DNA of 46,554 nt from an uncultured Caryophanales bacterium (lineage in GTDB: Bacteria; Bacillota_I; Bacilli_A; Izemoplasmatales; Hujiaoplasmataceae), in NCBI GenBank assembly GCA_937958685.1, contig CALGNF010000140.1, positions 1 through 46,554 of the forward strand, written 5' to 3'. The notes beneath the pieces are model-generated. The model was given only the letters and a program-made list of their open reading frames with translations. It did not search any database and was not told the DNA's origin. This document shows, in pieces, positions 8,524 to 17,291 of the stretch (position 1 is its first letter; every line of letters begins with the position of its first letter). The position numbers and the translations under genes were made by a program.

Positions 8524-10058
8524 CTGTGGGTGGATGATTCCCGGTTCAAGAGGGAATCGGTGGTGTACTTCCTGACGGAAAGCGCAGCCATGATCATGAG
8601 CGCGATCGGCAGAAAACAGAAGACGATCTTGATGGCGAGCGGAGCCTGGGATGCGGGTTGCAGATAAAGATAGTTGCTTTCAACGGTGAGGCCGCTCGCA
8701 GCGAGCGCCTGAAACCAGAATGGATCCGGCTTTGCGGTATACCCGGCAAGGTCCAGGATCGGCCCGATCAGCAGTGTTGCGAAGCCGATGCCCACCTTCT
8801 GCAAAAAGGAGACCGCTCCGAAGAAACTCCCTTCCTCGTCCGGCCTTTTGGCAACGATCACGCTGATGGTGTCGGGATACATCCCGTAGGCGACCAGATG
8901 GATATTTCCCATTCCTAGTCCCAAGATCAGGACGGCCAGCCAGCCCCATGCTGGGAAGCTGGCGATCGCCGCGGCCATTCCCAAGGGCTGAACATAGATC
9001 TCGCTCTGAAAATCGATCATGATCCCCGCATGGGGAAGTTGGGGCAGGAAGAAGAACATCGTGAAGGCCACCACCCAGCAGCCGACGCCCAGAAACAGGG
9101 TCTTGCGCTTGCCGATGCGGTTGGAGACGAGGACCCAGACCGGTACCGTCAGAAACCCGAGGACGAGCACGGAACCCGCCAGGGGCAAGAACAATTCGGG
9201 CGACAACAGCCAATAATTGACATAGTACTGGATCGTATCCTGGAGGACGAAGATCGCCGACAGCGAGAACATGAAGGCAAGCGCCGCTTTCTTGAATTCC
9301 TGTTCCCGGAAACAATCCAAGAAATCGCGTTTCAAGGAGAACTTCCCGCGACGGATTTCCTTCACGGCCGGAAGCTCGTAGGTGCCAAGGACGGTCGCAA
9401 GCAGGATCAGCACGATCAGCACGCCGAAAACCGCGGCGATCAAAACGAATTTTTCTCCCGAGTGGGTGATGGTGACATCGCCCATGATCAAATCGGGAAC
9501 GGCGACGGCGACGATCGTGGCGATGATCGTGGCGACCATCCGGTAGCCCGTGAGTTTGGTCCGCTCGCGATAGATGGTCGTCATGTCGTTGATCAGCGAG
9601 ATATAGGGGATGTAGGCGAGCGTGTAGCATAAGTAGAACAACAGATAGATCACCAAGACGAGAAGAGTCTTGAGTAGCTGGACAGGCAGCAGTTTGTCGG
9701 CGGCAAGACCGAGCATTTCCGGGCGCAGCTCCGCGATCAGCGTGGAGATGCCGAAGATGGCGAAGAAGCTGATTCCGAGCGGCACCGCCGCCAGCAGCAT
9801 CAACTTTCGGCGCTTGCCGATTCCGGACTTGATTTTGTCCGAATAATACCCGACGATCGGATCGGTCACTGCATCCCATAGAAAACCGATGAAGATGATG
9901 GCGGAAGCCATGTAGCCTCTCAAGCCCACGACATTCGTGAGAAAGATCAGCAGATAGAACCCGGTGATCGCCGTGCCGAAGGTGAACGACATATCTCCCG
10001 ACCCGTATGCAAGACTGGCTAGGACGGGAACGCGTCCGTCGGCCTTGTGCTTGCGCAT
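8505..10058 (-). CDS. GPH-family (MelB-like) sugar:cation symporter
   Basis: A 517-aa major-facilitator transporter with about 12 membrane segments. The N-terminal LAYGSGDMSFTFG and the loop GFLWDAVTDPIVGYYSDK are typical of the glycoside-pentoside-hexuronide:cation symporter family. KSGIGKRRK follows as the first cytoplasmic loop. The likely role is Na+- or H+-coupled uptake of a sugar or glycoside; the substrate cannot be told from sequence. The start ATG at 10058 overlaps the stop of the upstream exonuclease (TGATG), so translation is probably coupled. The stop codon lies in the loop of the shared terminator. It is the last gene of uvrC-exonuclease-transporter. Confidence 0.88.
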   Translation of the reverse strand: MRKHKADGRVPVLASLAYGSGDMSFTFGTAITGFYLLIFLTNVVGLRGYMASAIIFIGFLWDAVTDPIVGYYSDKIKSGIGKRRKLMLLAAVPLGISFFAIFGISTLIAELRPEMLGLAADKLLPVQLLKTLLVLVIYLLFYLCYTLAYIPYISLINDMTTIYRERTKLTGYRMVATIIATIVAVAVPDLIMGDVTITHSGEKFVLIAAVFGVLIVLILLATVLGTYELPAVKEIRRGKFSLKRDFLDCFREQEFKKAALAFMFSLSAIFVLQDTIQYYVNYWLLSPELFLPLAGSVLVLGFLTVPVWVLVSNRIGKRKTLFLGVGCWVVAFTMFFFLPQLPHAGIMIDFQSEIYVQPLGMAAAIASFPAWGWLAVLILGLGMGNIHLVAYGMYPDTISVIVAKRPDEEGSFFGAVSFLQKVGIGFATLLIGPILDLAGYTAKPDPFWFQALAASGLTVESNYLYLQPASQAPLAIKIVFCFLPIALMIMAALSVRKYTTDSLLNRESSTHRKENPA

Positions 10059-10945
10059 CAACCATCAACTCCCGTTGGCAAGGCGACCTCCAAACGGTCG
10101 TTGGCGACTTCGCGAAACCAGAAAAAGACCTTCATGGTCACCAACGCGTCCTGAAGGGCGTCGTGTTTTTGTTTATCGAGATCATCAGCAGCGTACATGT
10201 TGTAGGCATTGAAGAGTCCGAGATCGTTCTTCAAACCGAAATAGGTCTTGTGCATCTTGAGCAGGTCGATGAACTGCATCCGTCTCGTGAAATCGCCGAG
10301 GTTGTAGAGCCGGTTCATCTTCCCGAGCTCGATCTCATCGTTCTTGCCCCAGATGAACACCATTGGCTTGAAAGTGCTCTGGATCCTCGCAAGCAGATCA
10401 TGGATTTCCTCGTAGGCGACGCCGCTGGCGATTTCCTCCTTGGTCACCTTGAGAAACCGCTCCGTCCGTTCGGAGATCGGGTGCAGTTTGGGTTTGATGA
10501 AAGCCGTGTATTGCTCGAGCAGGCCCCCTTGATGGTCGGTAAGCACCAGACCGATCTGGATGATCTCCGAGACGAAATTCTCATAATTGCGAAACGGGGG
10601 CATCGACATCTCGAAATCGAGAAACAGTTTCGGCCGCTCGGCGTTGACGATCGTGCGGATTCCCGCCTTGATCAGGGAAACATCGTAGTAGACGGTCGGC
10701 CGCTGACGTCTGGGCGCCAGGACCTTGTCGATGTTGACGACATTTTGCACGCGGTAGCCGCGATAACTCTTGGATTGGGTGTTCACATGCAGGTAGACGT
10801 AGATTCCCGGTCGAAAATAGTCCATGAAACTGGCGAACATCCCTCGTGCCAGATAGAAGAATTTGATCCTGCGGTTCGATTTGATTGCGAGCACACGGTT
10901 TTCTTGGTCGACACCGTGAAGCAATCCATAGGCGTATTCGGTCAT
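10058..10945 (-). CDS. DEDD-family 3'-5' exonuclease
   Basis: The 295-aa protein has about 105 N-terminal residues that I cannot assign (beta-rich, possibly nucleic-acid binding), then a DnaQ/RNase T-like exonuclease domain. Exo I is LFLDFEMS (D110, E112). Exo II is WGKNDEIEL (D203). Exo III is HDALQDA (H261, D266), the DEDDh pattern. It lies 39 nt after uvrC and overlaps the transporter start, so it is cotranscribed with a repair gene. A role in DNA repair or RNA turnover is possible, but the sequence does not decide it. The start is ATG at 10945, behind AAAGGATC. Confidence 0.85.
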   Translation of the reverse strand: MTEYAYGLLHGVDQENRVLAIKSNRRIKFFYLARGMFASFMDYFRPGIYVYLHVNTQSKSYRGYRVQNVVNIDKVLAPRRQRPTVYYDVSLIKAGIRTIVNAERPKLFLDFEMSMPPFRNYENFVSEIIQIGLVLTDHQGGLLEQYTAFIKPKLHPISERTERFLKVTKEEIASGVAYEEIHDLLARIQSTFKPMVFIWGKNDEIELGKMNRLYNLGDFTRRMQFIDLLKMHKTYFGLKNDLGLFNAYNMYAADDLDKQKHDALQDALVTMKVFFWFREVANDRLEVALPTGVDG

Positions 10946-10984
10946 AAAGATCCTTTCGGGGGTGCAGTTTGGAACATGATGTCC

Positions 10985-12754
10985 CTATTTGTCGTTCACG
11001 CCAGTCAGGGCGACGCGAAGGTTGTCGATTTGGCTGCGATTCAGACCAACCTCTGTAAGGTCCTTATCGGTGGCATTCTTGATGTTGTCGATTGTCTTGA
11101 ACCTGACGAGCAATTTGGTTTTGGTCTTGGGTCCGATCGCCGGGATCGCGTCCAGGATCGAGGCGTAGATTTCCTTGGCCCGCATGTTCCTGTGAAAGGA
11201 GATCGCGAACCGATGGGCCTCCTCTTGAATCCTTAGAAGCAAGCCATAAAGCGTATCGTGGCGGTCGAGGGGATATTCATTGCCCTTTGCATCGATCAGG
11301 CAATCGGTCTTATGCCGGTCGTCCTTCTTGAGACCAACGATTGGCACATCCAGATACAGCGAGTCCAAGACCGCCTTTGCCGCCTGGACCTGGGCGATCC
11401 CACCGTCTGTGATGATCAGATCGGGCAGCCGTTTCTGTTCATAAAGCAGTCGTTGGTAACGCCGATAGACGACTTCTTGCATCGAGTGATAGTCGTCTCC
11501 GCCGGCCACGGTCCTGATCTGGTATTTCCGGTATTCCTTCTTGGCCGGTAGACCGTTGCGGAATGCGACGAGCGCCGAGACCGGCGCCTGTCCCAGGGTG
11601 TGGGAGTTGTCGAACGCCTCGATCAGCTGCGGCGGCGCGATGTCCAGCAGGTTTCCGAGTTTGGCCAACGCTCCGATGGTCCGGTCGTGTTTTTTCAGAT
11701 AGTTGCCAAGTTCGCTTTCAAAGTGGATGCGGGCGTTTTCCGCCGCCATTTCGACAAGTTCGCGTTTTTTTCCCTTTTGGGGCAAATGGGCGCGATCCCC
11801 GATAAACGGCTTGAGAAAGGCGATGTCGGTGCCTTTTGGCAGCAAAATCTCCCTTGGTGCCGGCTGTTTCTCATAAAATTGGGCGCAAAAGGCGAGGAAG
11901 GCTTCCTCTTCCTGCTGAACGTATTCGAACATCCGCGTCTCGGCGAAAACGATGCGTCCGGCGCGCATGAAGAGGATTGCGACCGCCATATAGTGGTCGA
12001 AGGCATGATAGTTGATGATGTCGCGGTCGCCAAGGTCCTTGAAGATGATGTTCTGCCTGGTGATCGTTTTTGTCAGTGAATCAAGGACATCGCGGTATTC
12101 GCGGGCTCTCTCGAACTCCAGGTTCTCCGCATGGGCCTTCATCTTGGCTTCGAGTTCGCTTCGGATGCCCGCGTCGGCGCCTTGCAGCAACTTTCTGATC
12201 TTGTCCGTCATTTCCTGATAGGTTTCCCCTGCGACAGGATGGACGCACGGACCGAGACATTGATGGATGTGATAGTAGAGACAGACTTCCTTCGGCAAGG
12301 CGTCACACTTGCGGAACGGGAAAATCCGGTGGAGGAGTTTCAGGGTCTCGCGGGCGGACGCGGCGTCGGGAAACGGACCGAAAAGGTTCTTCGCGCGTTT
12401 GGCCTTCCGCGTGATGATGATCCTCGGATGCGTCTCGGACGTGATCTCGATGTAGGGATAGGTCTTGTCATCCATGAGCATGATGTTGTAGCGGGGCGAA
12501 TGTTCCTTGATCAGTGACAATTCGAGCAAAAACGCCTCGAGTTCCGAAGCGGTGACGAGATAGGTGAAGTCGGCGATGTTTTCAACCAGAGCTTGGGTTT
12601 TTTGGTCATGGCTGCCGGTGAAATACGATTTCAGCCGGCTCTTGAGGTTCTTGGCCTTGCCGACGTAGAGAATCGCGCCGGTTTCGTCCAGCATCTGGTA
12701 ACTGCCCGGAAGCTCGGGAACCGCATTGAGTTTTTCCTTGAAGTCCTTGGCCAC
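10985..12754 (-). CDS. uvrC: Excinuclease ABC subunit C
   Basis: The dual-incision nuclease of UvrABC nucleotide excision repair. The protein is 589 aa. The N-terminal GIY-YIG domain shows ELPGSYQMLDETGAILYVGK with KNLKSRLKSYF. The four-cysteine cluster is C-x8-C-x7-C-x3-C around KEVCLYYHIHQCLGPC. The UVR motif is at RSELEAKMKAHAENLEFERA. The RNase H-like second nuclease domain and C-terminal helix-hairpin-helix (LDAIPAIGPKTKTKLL) are present. The start is uncertain: AGGTGA lies 5 nt before a GTG at 12754, which I prefer over the GTG at 12763 that overlaps this site. Confidence 0.96.
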   Translation of the reverse strand: MAKDFKEKLNAVPELPGSYQMLDETGAILYVGKAKNLKSRLKSYFTGSHDQKTQALVENIADFTYLVTASELEAFLLELSLIKEHSPRYNIMLMDDKTYPYIEITSETHPRIIITRKAKRAKNLFGPFPDAASARETLKLLHRIFPFRKCDALPKEVCLYYHIHQCLGPCVHPVAGETYQEMTDKIRKLLQGADAGIRSELEAKMKAHAENLEFERAREYRDVLDSLTKTITRQNIIFKDLGDRDIINYHAFDHYMAVAILFMRAGRIVFAETRMFEYVQQEEEAFLAFCAQFYEKQPAPREILLPKGTDIAFLKPFIGDRAHLPQKGKKRELVEMAAENARIHFESELGNYLKKHDRTIGALAKLGNLLDIAPPQLIEAFDNSHTLGQAPVSALVAFRNGLPAKKEYRKYQIRTVAGGDDYHSMQEVVYRRYQRLLYEQKRLPDLIITDGGIAQVQAAKAVLDSLYLDVPIVGLKKDDRHKTDCLIDAKGNEYPLDRHDTLYGLLLRIQEEAHRFAISFHRNMRAKEIYASILDAIPAIGPKTKTKLLVRFKTIDNIKNATDKDLTEVGLNRSQIDNLRVALTGVNDK

Positions 12755-12771
12755 AGTTCTCACCTGGCATC

Positions 12772-12780
12772 ATTATATCA
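12772..12780 (-). promoter_or_regulatory. Extended -10 promoter for uvrC operon
   Basis: TGATATAAT on the minus strand, about 18 nt before the uvrC start. The predicted leader is only about 11 nt, so the Shine-Dalgarno lies near the 5' end. No clear -35 is seen. Confidence 0.6.
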
Positions 12781-12810
12781 AAGTGGGGTCCAAACCGCAA
12801 TCTGCGACCC

Positions 12811-12853
12811 AAAAAACTCTGGGAGTTGCCCGGAGTGCCTGGAATCAGAGTTT
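12811..12853 (-). terminator. Terminator of the nusA-infB-rbfA operon
   Basis: On the minus strand AAACTCTG (12853-12846) pairs with CAGAGTTT (12821-12814) around a GC-rich loop, then runs into six U. The 5' arm contains the last codons and the TGA stop of rbfA, so coding sequence and terminator overlap. Confidence 0.75.
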
Positions 12854-13171
12854 CTTGATGATTTCGTCGACGTGGCGTCCCTTGACGCCGGAATCGTCGA
12901 ATTTGAAGACCAGCTCGGGCACCTTGCGCATTTTGACGCGCAGGGCGATCTGGTTCTTGATGAAGCCCTTGGCGCGCTCGAGGGCTGTTTCCGTCTGCTT
13001 CAGGTCGGCTTCGGAGCCGATCTGCGAGTAATAGATGTACATGAAGGAAAGTTCGTTGGTGATCCTGACGCCGGTGACGGTGATGAATCCGAGATTGTCC
13101 TTGACTTCGTTTCTGATGATGTCGGCGGCGACGCGCTGGACCAACGTCTCCAGACGGTCGACCTTAGCCAT
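12845..13171 (-). CDS. rbfA: 30S ribosome-binding factor A
   Basis: A small KH-fold protein (108 aa) that binds the 30S subunit during late assembly. It opens [20 protein letters not shown] and includes the family stretch GFITVTGVRITNEL, then a C-terminal region ending KFDDSGVKGRHVDEIIKKL. Length and order directly after infB are as expected. Its start overlaps the infB stop by 8 nt, which suggests coupled translation. It is the last gene of the rimP operon. Confidence 0.95.
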   Translation of the reverse strand: MAKVDRLETLVQRVAADIIRNEVKDNLGFITVTGVRITNELSFMYIYYSQIGSEADLKQTETALERAKGFIKNQIALRVKMRKVPELVFKFDDSGVKGRHVDEIIKKL

Positions 13172-15047
13172 TTTGTTCGACCTCTTTCATGACCGAGGCT
13201 TCGATGACATCGTCGATCTTGACATCGTTGTAGTTTTCGATCATGATGCCGCAGTCATAACCTTGTTTGACTTCCCTGGCGTCGTCCTTGAAGCGTTTCA
13301 GGGAAGCGATCTTGCCTTCGAAGATGACCTTGCCATTTCTGATCAGTTTGATGCCCGCATCGCGTCGGATGACGCCGGCGGTGACCATGCAGCCGGCGAC
13401 AGTGCCGACTTTGGAGATGGCGAAGGTTTCCCTGACGGTCGCCTCGCCGATGACGATCTTTTCCATCGTCGGTTCGAGCAGGCCTTTCATTGCCGCCTCG
13501 ATGTCGTTGAGCGCCTCATAGATGACGCGGTAGTCACGAATCTCGACGCCTTTGGAGGCGGCGGTGTCCCGGACGTTGGCTGGAGCTTGGACATCGAAAC
13601 CGATGATGATTGCGCCCGAGGCTTCCGCCAAGGTCACATCGGTGTCGGTGATGGCGCCGACGCCGGTCCTGACGATGTCGATCGAGGCCCCTTCGACGAT
13701 GATTTTCTCGATGGAACCGCGGAAGGCTTCGATCGAGCCCTGCACGTCAGCCTTGATGATCAGCCTAAGTTCCTTGACAGAACCTTCGGCCCGCTTGAAG
13801 AACTCTTCCAGCGAGACCGTCTTCTTGCTGCTTTGATCTTGGGAAAACAGCCGGTCGGAACGCTGCTGGGCAATGTCTTTCGTCATCCGCTCATCCACGA
13901 ACACCATGAAGGGATCGCCGGCCAGAGGCACGTCGCTCAGACCGGTGATCTCGACAGCGGCTCCGGGCTTGGCCTTGTGCATGCCGCGACCGAGGTCGTC
14001 GTTCATCGCCCGGATCTTGCCGTAGGTGCTGCCGGCGACGAAGGTGTCGCCAATCTTGAGGGTGCCGTTGGCGATCAGGATCGTCGCCACCGGGCCTCTA
14101 CCCTTGTCGAGTTTGGCTTCAATGACGGTCCCGAGGGCGCTGCGTTTGGGATTGGCTTTGAGCTCCAGCATTTCCGCAACCAGTTGGATGGTGTCCAGGA
14201 GTTCGTCGACGCCGGTGTTTTTCAGCGCCGAGATATAGCAGAACGGGGTTTCCCCGCCCCAGTCGTCCGGAAGCAAGCCAAGATCGGCCAGTTCCTGTTT
14301 CACCCTCTCGGGATTGGCGTTGGGCTTGTCCATCTTGTTCACCGCGACAATGATCGCGCACTTGGAAGCCTTGGCATGGTCGATCGCCTCTTTGGTTTGC
14401 GGCATGACACCGTCATCCGCAGCCACGACCAAAACGACGATGTCGGTGACCTTCGCGCCCCTTGCCCGCATTTCCGTGAAGGCCGCATGGCCCGGGGTAT
14501 CGATGAAGGTGATCGCCTTGTCGTTGCGTATGACCTGGTAGGCGCCGATGTGCTGGGTGATGCCGCCGGCTTCGGACTGGACGACACGCGTGTGCCTGAT
14601 CGTGTCGAGCAGGGTTGTCTTGCCATGGTCGACATGGCCCATGATCGTCACGACCGCCGGTCTTTCGACCAGGTCCTTGGGATCGTCCTTGATGTCGAGC
14701 TCGTCGAAACGGCTCATGTCGGTCATGACCTCGTCCTTGAGTTCGAAGCCATAATCGAGAGCGAGGATCTCCGCGGTGTCGCGGTCGACCGACTGTGTCT
14801 GCGAGGCCATGATCCGCATGAACATCAGTTTCTTGATGACCTCGGATACGGGCTTGTGCAGTTGTTCAGCCAATTCCAGCACTGTCAGACCGTTCTTGTA
14901 ATAGACGGTCTTGTCGATGATCTCCGGTTTTTTCTCCACCGACGGGCGTCTTGCCGGCGTCTGGGGCCGGTTGCCGGATGGCTTCTGGTTCGTTTTCTTG
15001 GCTTTGAAATCCGATTTCTTTCTGGTATTTGGTCTTTTTGCTACCAC
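13164..15047 (-). CDS. infB: Translation initiation factor IF-2
   Basis: The GTPase that places initiator fMet-tRNA in the 30S P site and promotes subunit joining. At 627 aa it is a short form with only about 45 basic residues before the IF2_N motif ([20 protein letters not shown]). G1 is GHVDHGKT (137-144), then DTPGHAAF and NKMDKP. The IF-2 C-terminal domains are complete, including [16 protein letters not shown]. Short IF-2 N-termini are typical of reduced Bacilli and Mollicutes. The start is GTG at 15047 with AGAGGTGG upstream. It lies 18 nt after ylxQ. Confidence 0.97.
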   Translation of the reverse strand: MVAKRPNTRKKSDFKAKKTNQKPSGNRPQTPARRPSVEKKPEIIDKTVYYKNGLTVLELAEQLHKPVSEVIKKLMFMRIMASQTQSVDRDTAEILALDYGFELKDEVMTDMSRFDELDIKDDPKDLVERPAVVTIMGHVDHGKTTLLDTIRHTRVVQSEAGGITQHIGAYQVIRNDKAITFIDTPGHAAFTEMRARGAKVTDIVVLVVAADDGVMPQTKEAIDHAKASKCAIIVAVNKMDKPNANPERVKQELADLGLLPDDWGGETPFCYISALKNTGVDELLDTIQLVAEMLELKANPKRSALGTVIEAKLDKGRGPVATILIANGTLKIGDTFVAGSTYGKIRAMNDDLGRGMHKAKPGAAVEITGLSDVPLAGDPFMVFVDERMTKDIAQQRSDRLFSQDQSSKKTVSLEEFFKRAEGSVKELRLIIKADVQGSIEAFRGSIEKIIVEGASIDIVRTGVGAITDTDVTLAEASGAIIIGFDVQAPANVRDTAASKGVEIRDYRVIYEALNDIEAAMKGLLEPTMEKIVIGEATVRETFAISKVGTVAGCMVTAGVIRRDAGIKLIRNGKVIFEGKIASLKRFKDDAREVKQGYDCGIMIENYNDVKIDDVIEASVMKEVEQNG

Positions 15048-15065
15048 ATTACCACCTCTTTCAAG

Positions 15066-15371
15066 TTATTCGTTGATGGCGCTTTCCAATAATTGGGCAA
15101 AATCCTTGCCGGTGATCGCGACAACCTTGCGGTTCTGCTTGCCGATGGCTTGGCTGATTTCCGCCGTCGTCAGTTCCCGGTACACCTTCACGCCGTAATA
15201 GGCCGCCTTGTCCAAGATCTTCTTGGTGGTGTTTTTCCCGGCATCGCTCGCAAGCAAGACGAGGAAGGCCCGTTGCTTGCGGATCAATTCGCAGGAGAAT
15301 TCCTCTCCCGAGATCAGTTGTTGGGCTCTCAAAGCCAGCCCCAGCGTGCTCAACAGCTTACTTTTGTTCAT
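15066..15371 (-). CDS. ylxQ: L7Ae/L30e-family ribosomal-type RNA-binding protein YlxQ
   Basis: A 101-aa protein starting MNKSKLLSTLGLALRAQQLI. It has the L7Ae-like RNA-binding features: LVLLASDAGKNTTKK in the middle and TTAEISQAIGKQNRKVVAI near the end. YlxQ binds RNA, probably K-turns, and its precise role in the operon is unknown. A longer frame begins at 15578, but its first ~70 residues are out-of-frame sequence over the upstream gene. The ATG at 15371 overlaps the end of rnpM by 14 nt, as is usual in Bacilli. Confidence 0.92.
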   Translation of the reverse strand: MNKSKLLSTLGLALRAQQLISGEEFSCELIRKQRAFLVLLASDAGKNTTKKILDKAAYYGVKVYRELTTAEISQAIGKQNRKVVAITGKDFAQLLESAINE

Positions 15372-15633
15372 CTCCGGCCACCTGAAGCAGTTGTTCGTAA
15401 ACCGTATCGGGAATCGTTGTTTCCAGATTTCTTCCGAGGATATTGGTTCTTCTGGCCTTTTCGATGACAACTGGCGACTTGGACACATACGCCCCGCGGC
15501 CATTGGCCTTTCCTGAGGGATCATAGATGACATTCCCCTCGGGAGTCTTGACGACTCTGAGGAGGTCTTTCTTGGCAAATCTTTCTCCCGTCACGACGCA
15601 TTTGCGCAAGGGGAGTTTCTTTGGTTTTCCCAT
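15358..15633 (-). CDS. rnpM: RNase P modulator RnpM (YlxR)
   Basis: A 91-aa protein of the YlxR family: PLRKCVVTGERFAKKDLLRV, then YDPSGKANGRGAYV, which is the family's GRGAY signature. In B. subtilis the homologue has been reported to bind RNase P RNA and modulate its activity. It lies between nusA (22-nt gap) and ylxQ (14-nt overlap), its standard place. Older annotations call it a nucleic-acid-binding protein implicated in termination. Confidence 0.93.
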   Translation of the reverse strand: MGKPKKLPLRKCVVTGERFAKKDLLRVVKTPEGNVIYDPSGKANGRGAYVSKSPVVIEKARRTNILGRNLETTIPDTVYEQLLQVAGDEQK

Positions 15634-15655
15634 CTGCCTGCGGCCTCCTTGATAA

Positions 15656-16720
15656 TCAGTATTTGATGTCTTGGATCAGCGCGTCGGTCTCGGATTTGAT
15701 GTCGATCTTCCAGCCGCTTGATTGCACGGCCAGTCTGGCATTTTGGCCTTTTTTGCCGATGGCGAGCGACAACTGGTCGTCGGGGACGATCGCGATCGCG
15801 CTCTTTTCCTTGGGATCGATGAGAACAGAGATCGTCTTCGCCGGCTGGATCGCATTCGCCACCAGCTCCCTGGGATCCTCGCTGTATTTGTAGATGTCCA
15901 TCTTCTCGCCGTTCAGCGCGTCGATGACTTCTCTGATCCGCATGCCGCTGCGGCCAAGACACGCGCCGACCGGATCGACCTTGGGATTGTTGGAGGCAAC
16001 GCAGACCTTGCTGCGGTCGCCGGGATCGCGGGCAAGGCCCATGATCTCGATGACGCCTTCCTGGAGTTCGGGAATCGCGTTTTCCATCAGGCGCTTGACC
16101 AGGTTGCGGTCGGTGCGGGAGACGAAGACTTTCGGGCCTTTCGTCGTCTGTTCCACTTTGGTGATATAGACACGGACCTGGTTGCCGATGATCAGGTCGG
16201 TTTCCAATAGGTCGCGCGCGGGAATCGAGGTTTCCGTATCGTAGCCCAAGAAAAGGGTCACGAAGTCATCGTTGATCGCAACGACTTCGGCGATCACCAT
16301 CTCGCCGGTCTTGTTGGTGAAGATCTCGAAGTTGCGTTCGCGTTCCAATTGCTTCAAACCCTGTGTCAGGATCTGTTTCGCGCTCGAGGCGGCGATGCGG
16401 CCAAAATCCTTTGGTGTGATCCTGACTTCGATGATGTCGCCGACACGGGCGTTTTTCTTGTACTCCTGCGCCGCCTCGACGGTGATCTGGGTTCCCTTTT
16501 CAGCTTCGGGGTCCACGGTCTCGACGACGAGATAAGTGGCAACGATCAGGATTTCCGCCTTCTCCTCGTTGAAGACGACCCTGGCGTTCTGCTGGCCGCC
16601 GTAGTCTTTCTTATAGGCGTTGAGCAAACCCTTGCCGAAGATGTCGAGAATCTTTTCCTTGGGAATGTCGCGCTCGTCGGCGACTTGTTCCAAAGCCTTG
16701 AAAAATTCTTTGCTGATCAT
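15656..16720 (-). CDS. nusA: Transcription termination/antitermination factor NusA
   Basis: Binds RNA polymerase, promotes pausing and intrinsic termination, and supports antitermination on rRNA. The 354-aa protein has the N-terminal polymerase-binding domain (MISKEFFKALEQVADERDIP), an S1 domain (near MVIAEVVAINDDFVTLFLG), and two KH domains with GACLGRSGMRI and LAIGKKGQNARLAV. It lacks the C-terminal acidic repeats of proteobacterial NusA, as in Gram-positives. It follows rimP by 12 nt. The leader of this operon holds a terminator-like hairpin that could let NusA control its own level. Confidence 0.97.
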   Translation of the reverse strand: MISKEFFKALEQVADERDIPKEKILDIFGKGLLNAYKKDYGGQQNARVVFNEEKAEILIVATYLVVETVDPEAEKGTQITVEAAQEYKKNARVGDIIEVRITPKDFGRIAASSAKQILTQGLKQLERERNFEIFTNKTGEMVIAEVVAINDDFVTLFLGYDTETSIPARDLLETDLIIGNQVRVYITKVEQTTKGPKVFVSRTDRNLVKRLMENAIPELQEGVIEIMGLARDPGDRSKVCVASNNPKVDPVGACLGRSGMRIREVIDALNGEKMDIYKYSEDPRELVANAIQPAKTISVLIDPKEKSAIAIVPDDQLSLAIGKKGQNARLAVQSSGWKIDIKSETDALIQDIKY

Positions 16721-16732
16721 TTTCCTATTCTC

Positions 16733-17170
16733 CTAAAATTTGATTGCCAACCTGATCAGGTTGATGTCGATCAACTGAATGTCGATGTCTTTGTTCTTCT
16801 TGGTCTTGATCGTGACTATCTCGCCGTCGAAGTGTTTCAGATCGCCCTCGAGTTTTTGTTCATACGTTTCAAGGTAGATGTATTTTCCAACGGCCTTGCG
16901 GATGTCGGCTGCATCCCGGAGCTTGCGCTCGGCTCCCGGAGAGGCGACTTCAAACCGGTATTCGCCAGGAAGCGGATCCAGCTTATCAAGCAGCGGACCC
17001 AAGGCCTCGGAAACTTTGACGCAATCGTCGATCGTGATCCCGGCGTCGTTGTCGATTACGACCCGCAGGATATCGGCTTTGCCCTCGCGGGCGAATTCGA
17101 TGTCGAACAGGGAATAACCGAGTTCCTCGACAGTCGGTGTCAGCTGTTTTTTCAGGATTGTCTGATCCAT
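16733..17170 (-). CDS. rimP: Ribosome maturation factor RimP
   Basis: A 145-aa assembly factor for the 30S subunit, acting early around S12 binding. It shows the expected two-domain layout: LTPTVEELGYSLFDIEFARE with LRVVIDNDAGITIDDC, then YRFEVASPGAERKLRDAADI. It is the first gene of the nusA operon. GGGGAG precedes the ATG at 17170. Its leader holds a promoter at 17239-17267 and an attenuator-like hairpin at 17191-17215. Confidence 0.94.
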   Translation of the reverse strand: MDQTILKKQLTPTVEELGYSLFDIEFAREGKADILRVVIDNDAGITIDDCVKVSEALGPLLDKLDPLPGEYRFEVASPGAERKLRDAADIRKAVGKYIYLETYEQKLEGDLKHFDGEIVTIKTKKNKDIDIQLIDINLIRLAIKF

Positions 17171-17190
17171 TTATATCTCCCCACCCCATT

Positions 17191-17215
17191 AAAAACGGGA
17201 GGGTCCGTCCCTCCC
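17191..17215 (-). promoter_or_regulatory. Attenuator-like hairpin in the rimP-nusA leader
   Basis: On the minus strand GGGAGGG (17215-17209), loop ACGGA, CCCTCCC (17203-17197), then G and five U (17195-17191). It lies between the operon promoter and the rimP start, about 20 nt before the ATG. It therefore looks like an early terminator within the leader. The U tract is short and set off by a G, as in weak terminators that need NusA. From memory, NusA-dependent attenuation of this operon has been reported in B. subtilis. Confidence 0.7.
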
Positions 17216-17238
17216 ATTACTTGCTTATGTCAAATGAT

Positions 17239-17267
17239 ATTATAACATACCCAAGGCGAGCAGACAA
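17239..17267 (-). promoter_or_regulatory. Sigma-A promoter of the rimP-nusA-infB operon
   Basis: On the minus strand TTGTCT (17267-17262), a 17-nt spacer, and TATAAT (17244-17239) with a TG extension (TGTTATAAT). The likely start is near 17232, giving a leader of about 62 nt. Confidence 0.8.
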
Positions 17268-17291
17268 GCATATTCGCGGAAATTCCGCAAA

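Noticed and set aside
8680..10068. 462-aa minus-strand frame overlapping the GPH transporter
   Set aside because: It is the out-of-frame shadow of the transporter, rich in Arg and His and without membrane segments.
13035..15092. 685-aa plus-strand frame
   Set aside because: Exactly antisense to infB. Long antisense frames are common in GC-rich genes and this one has no family pattern and no ribosome site.
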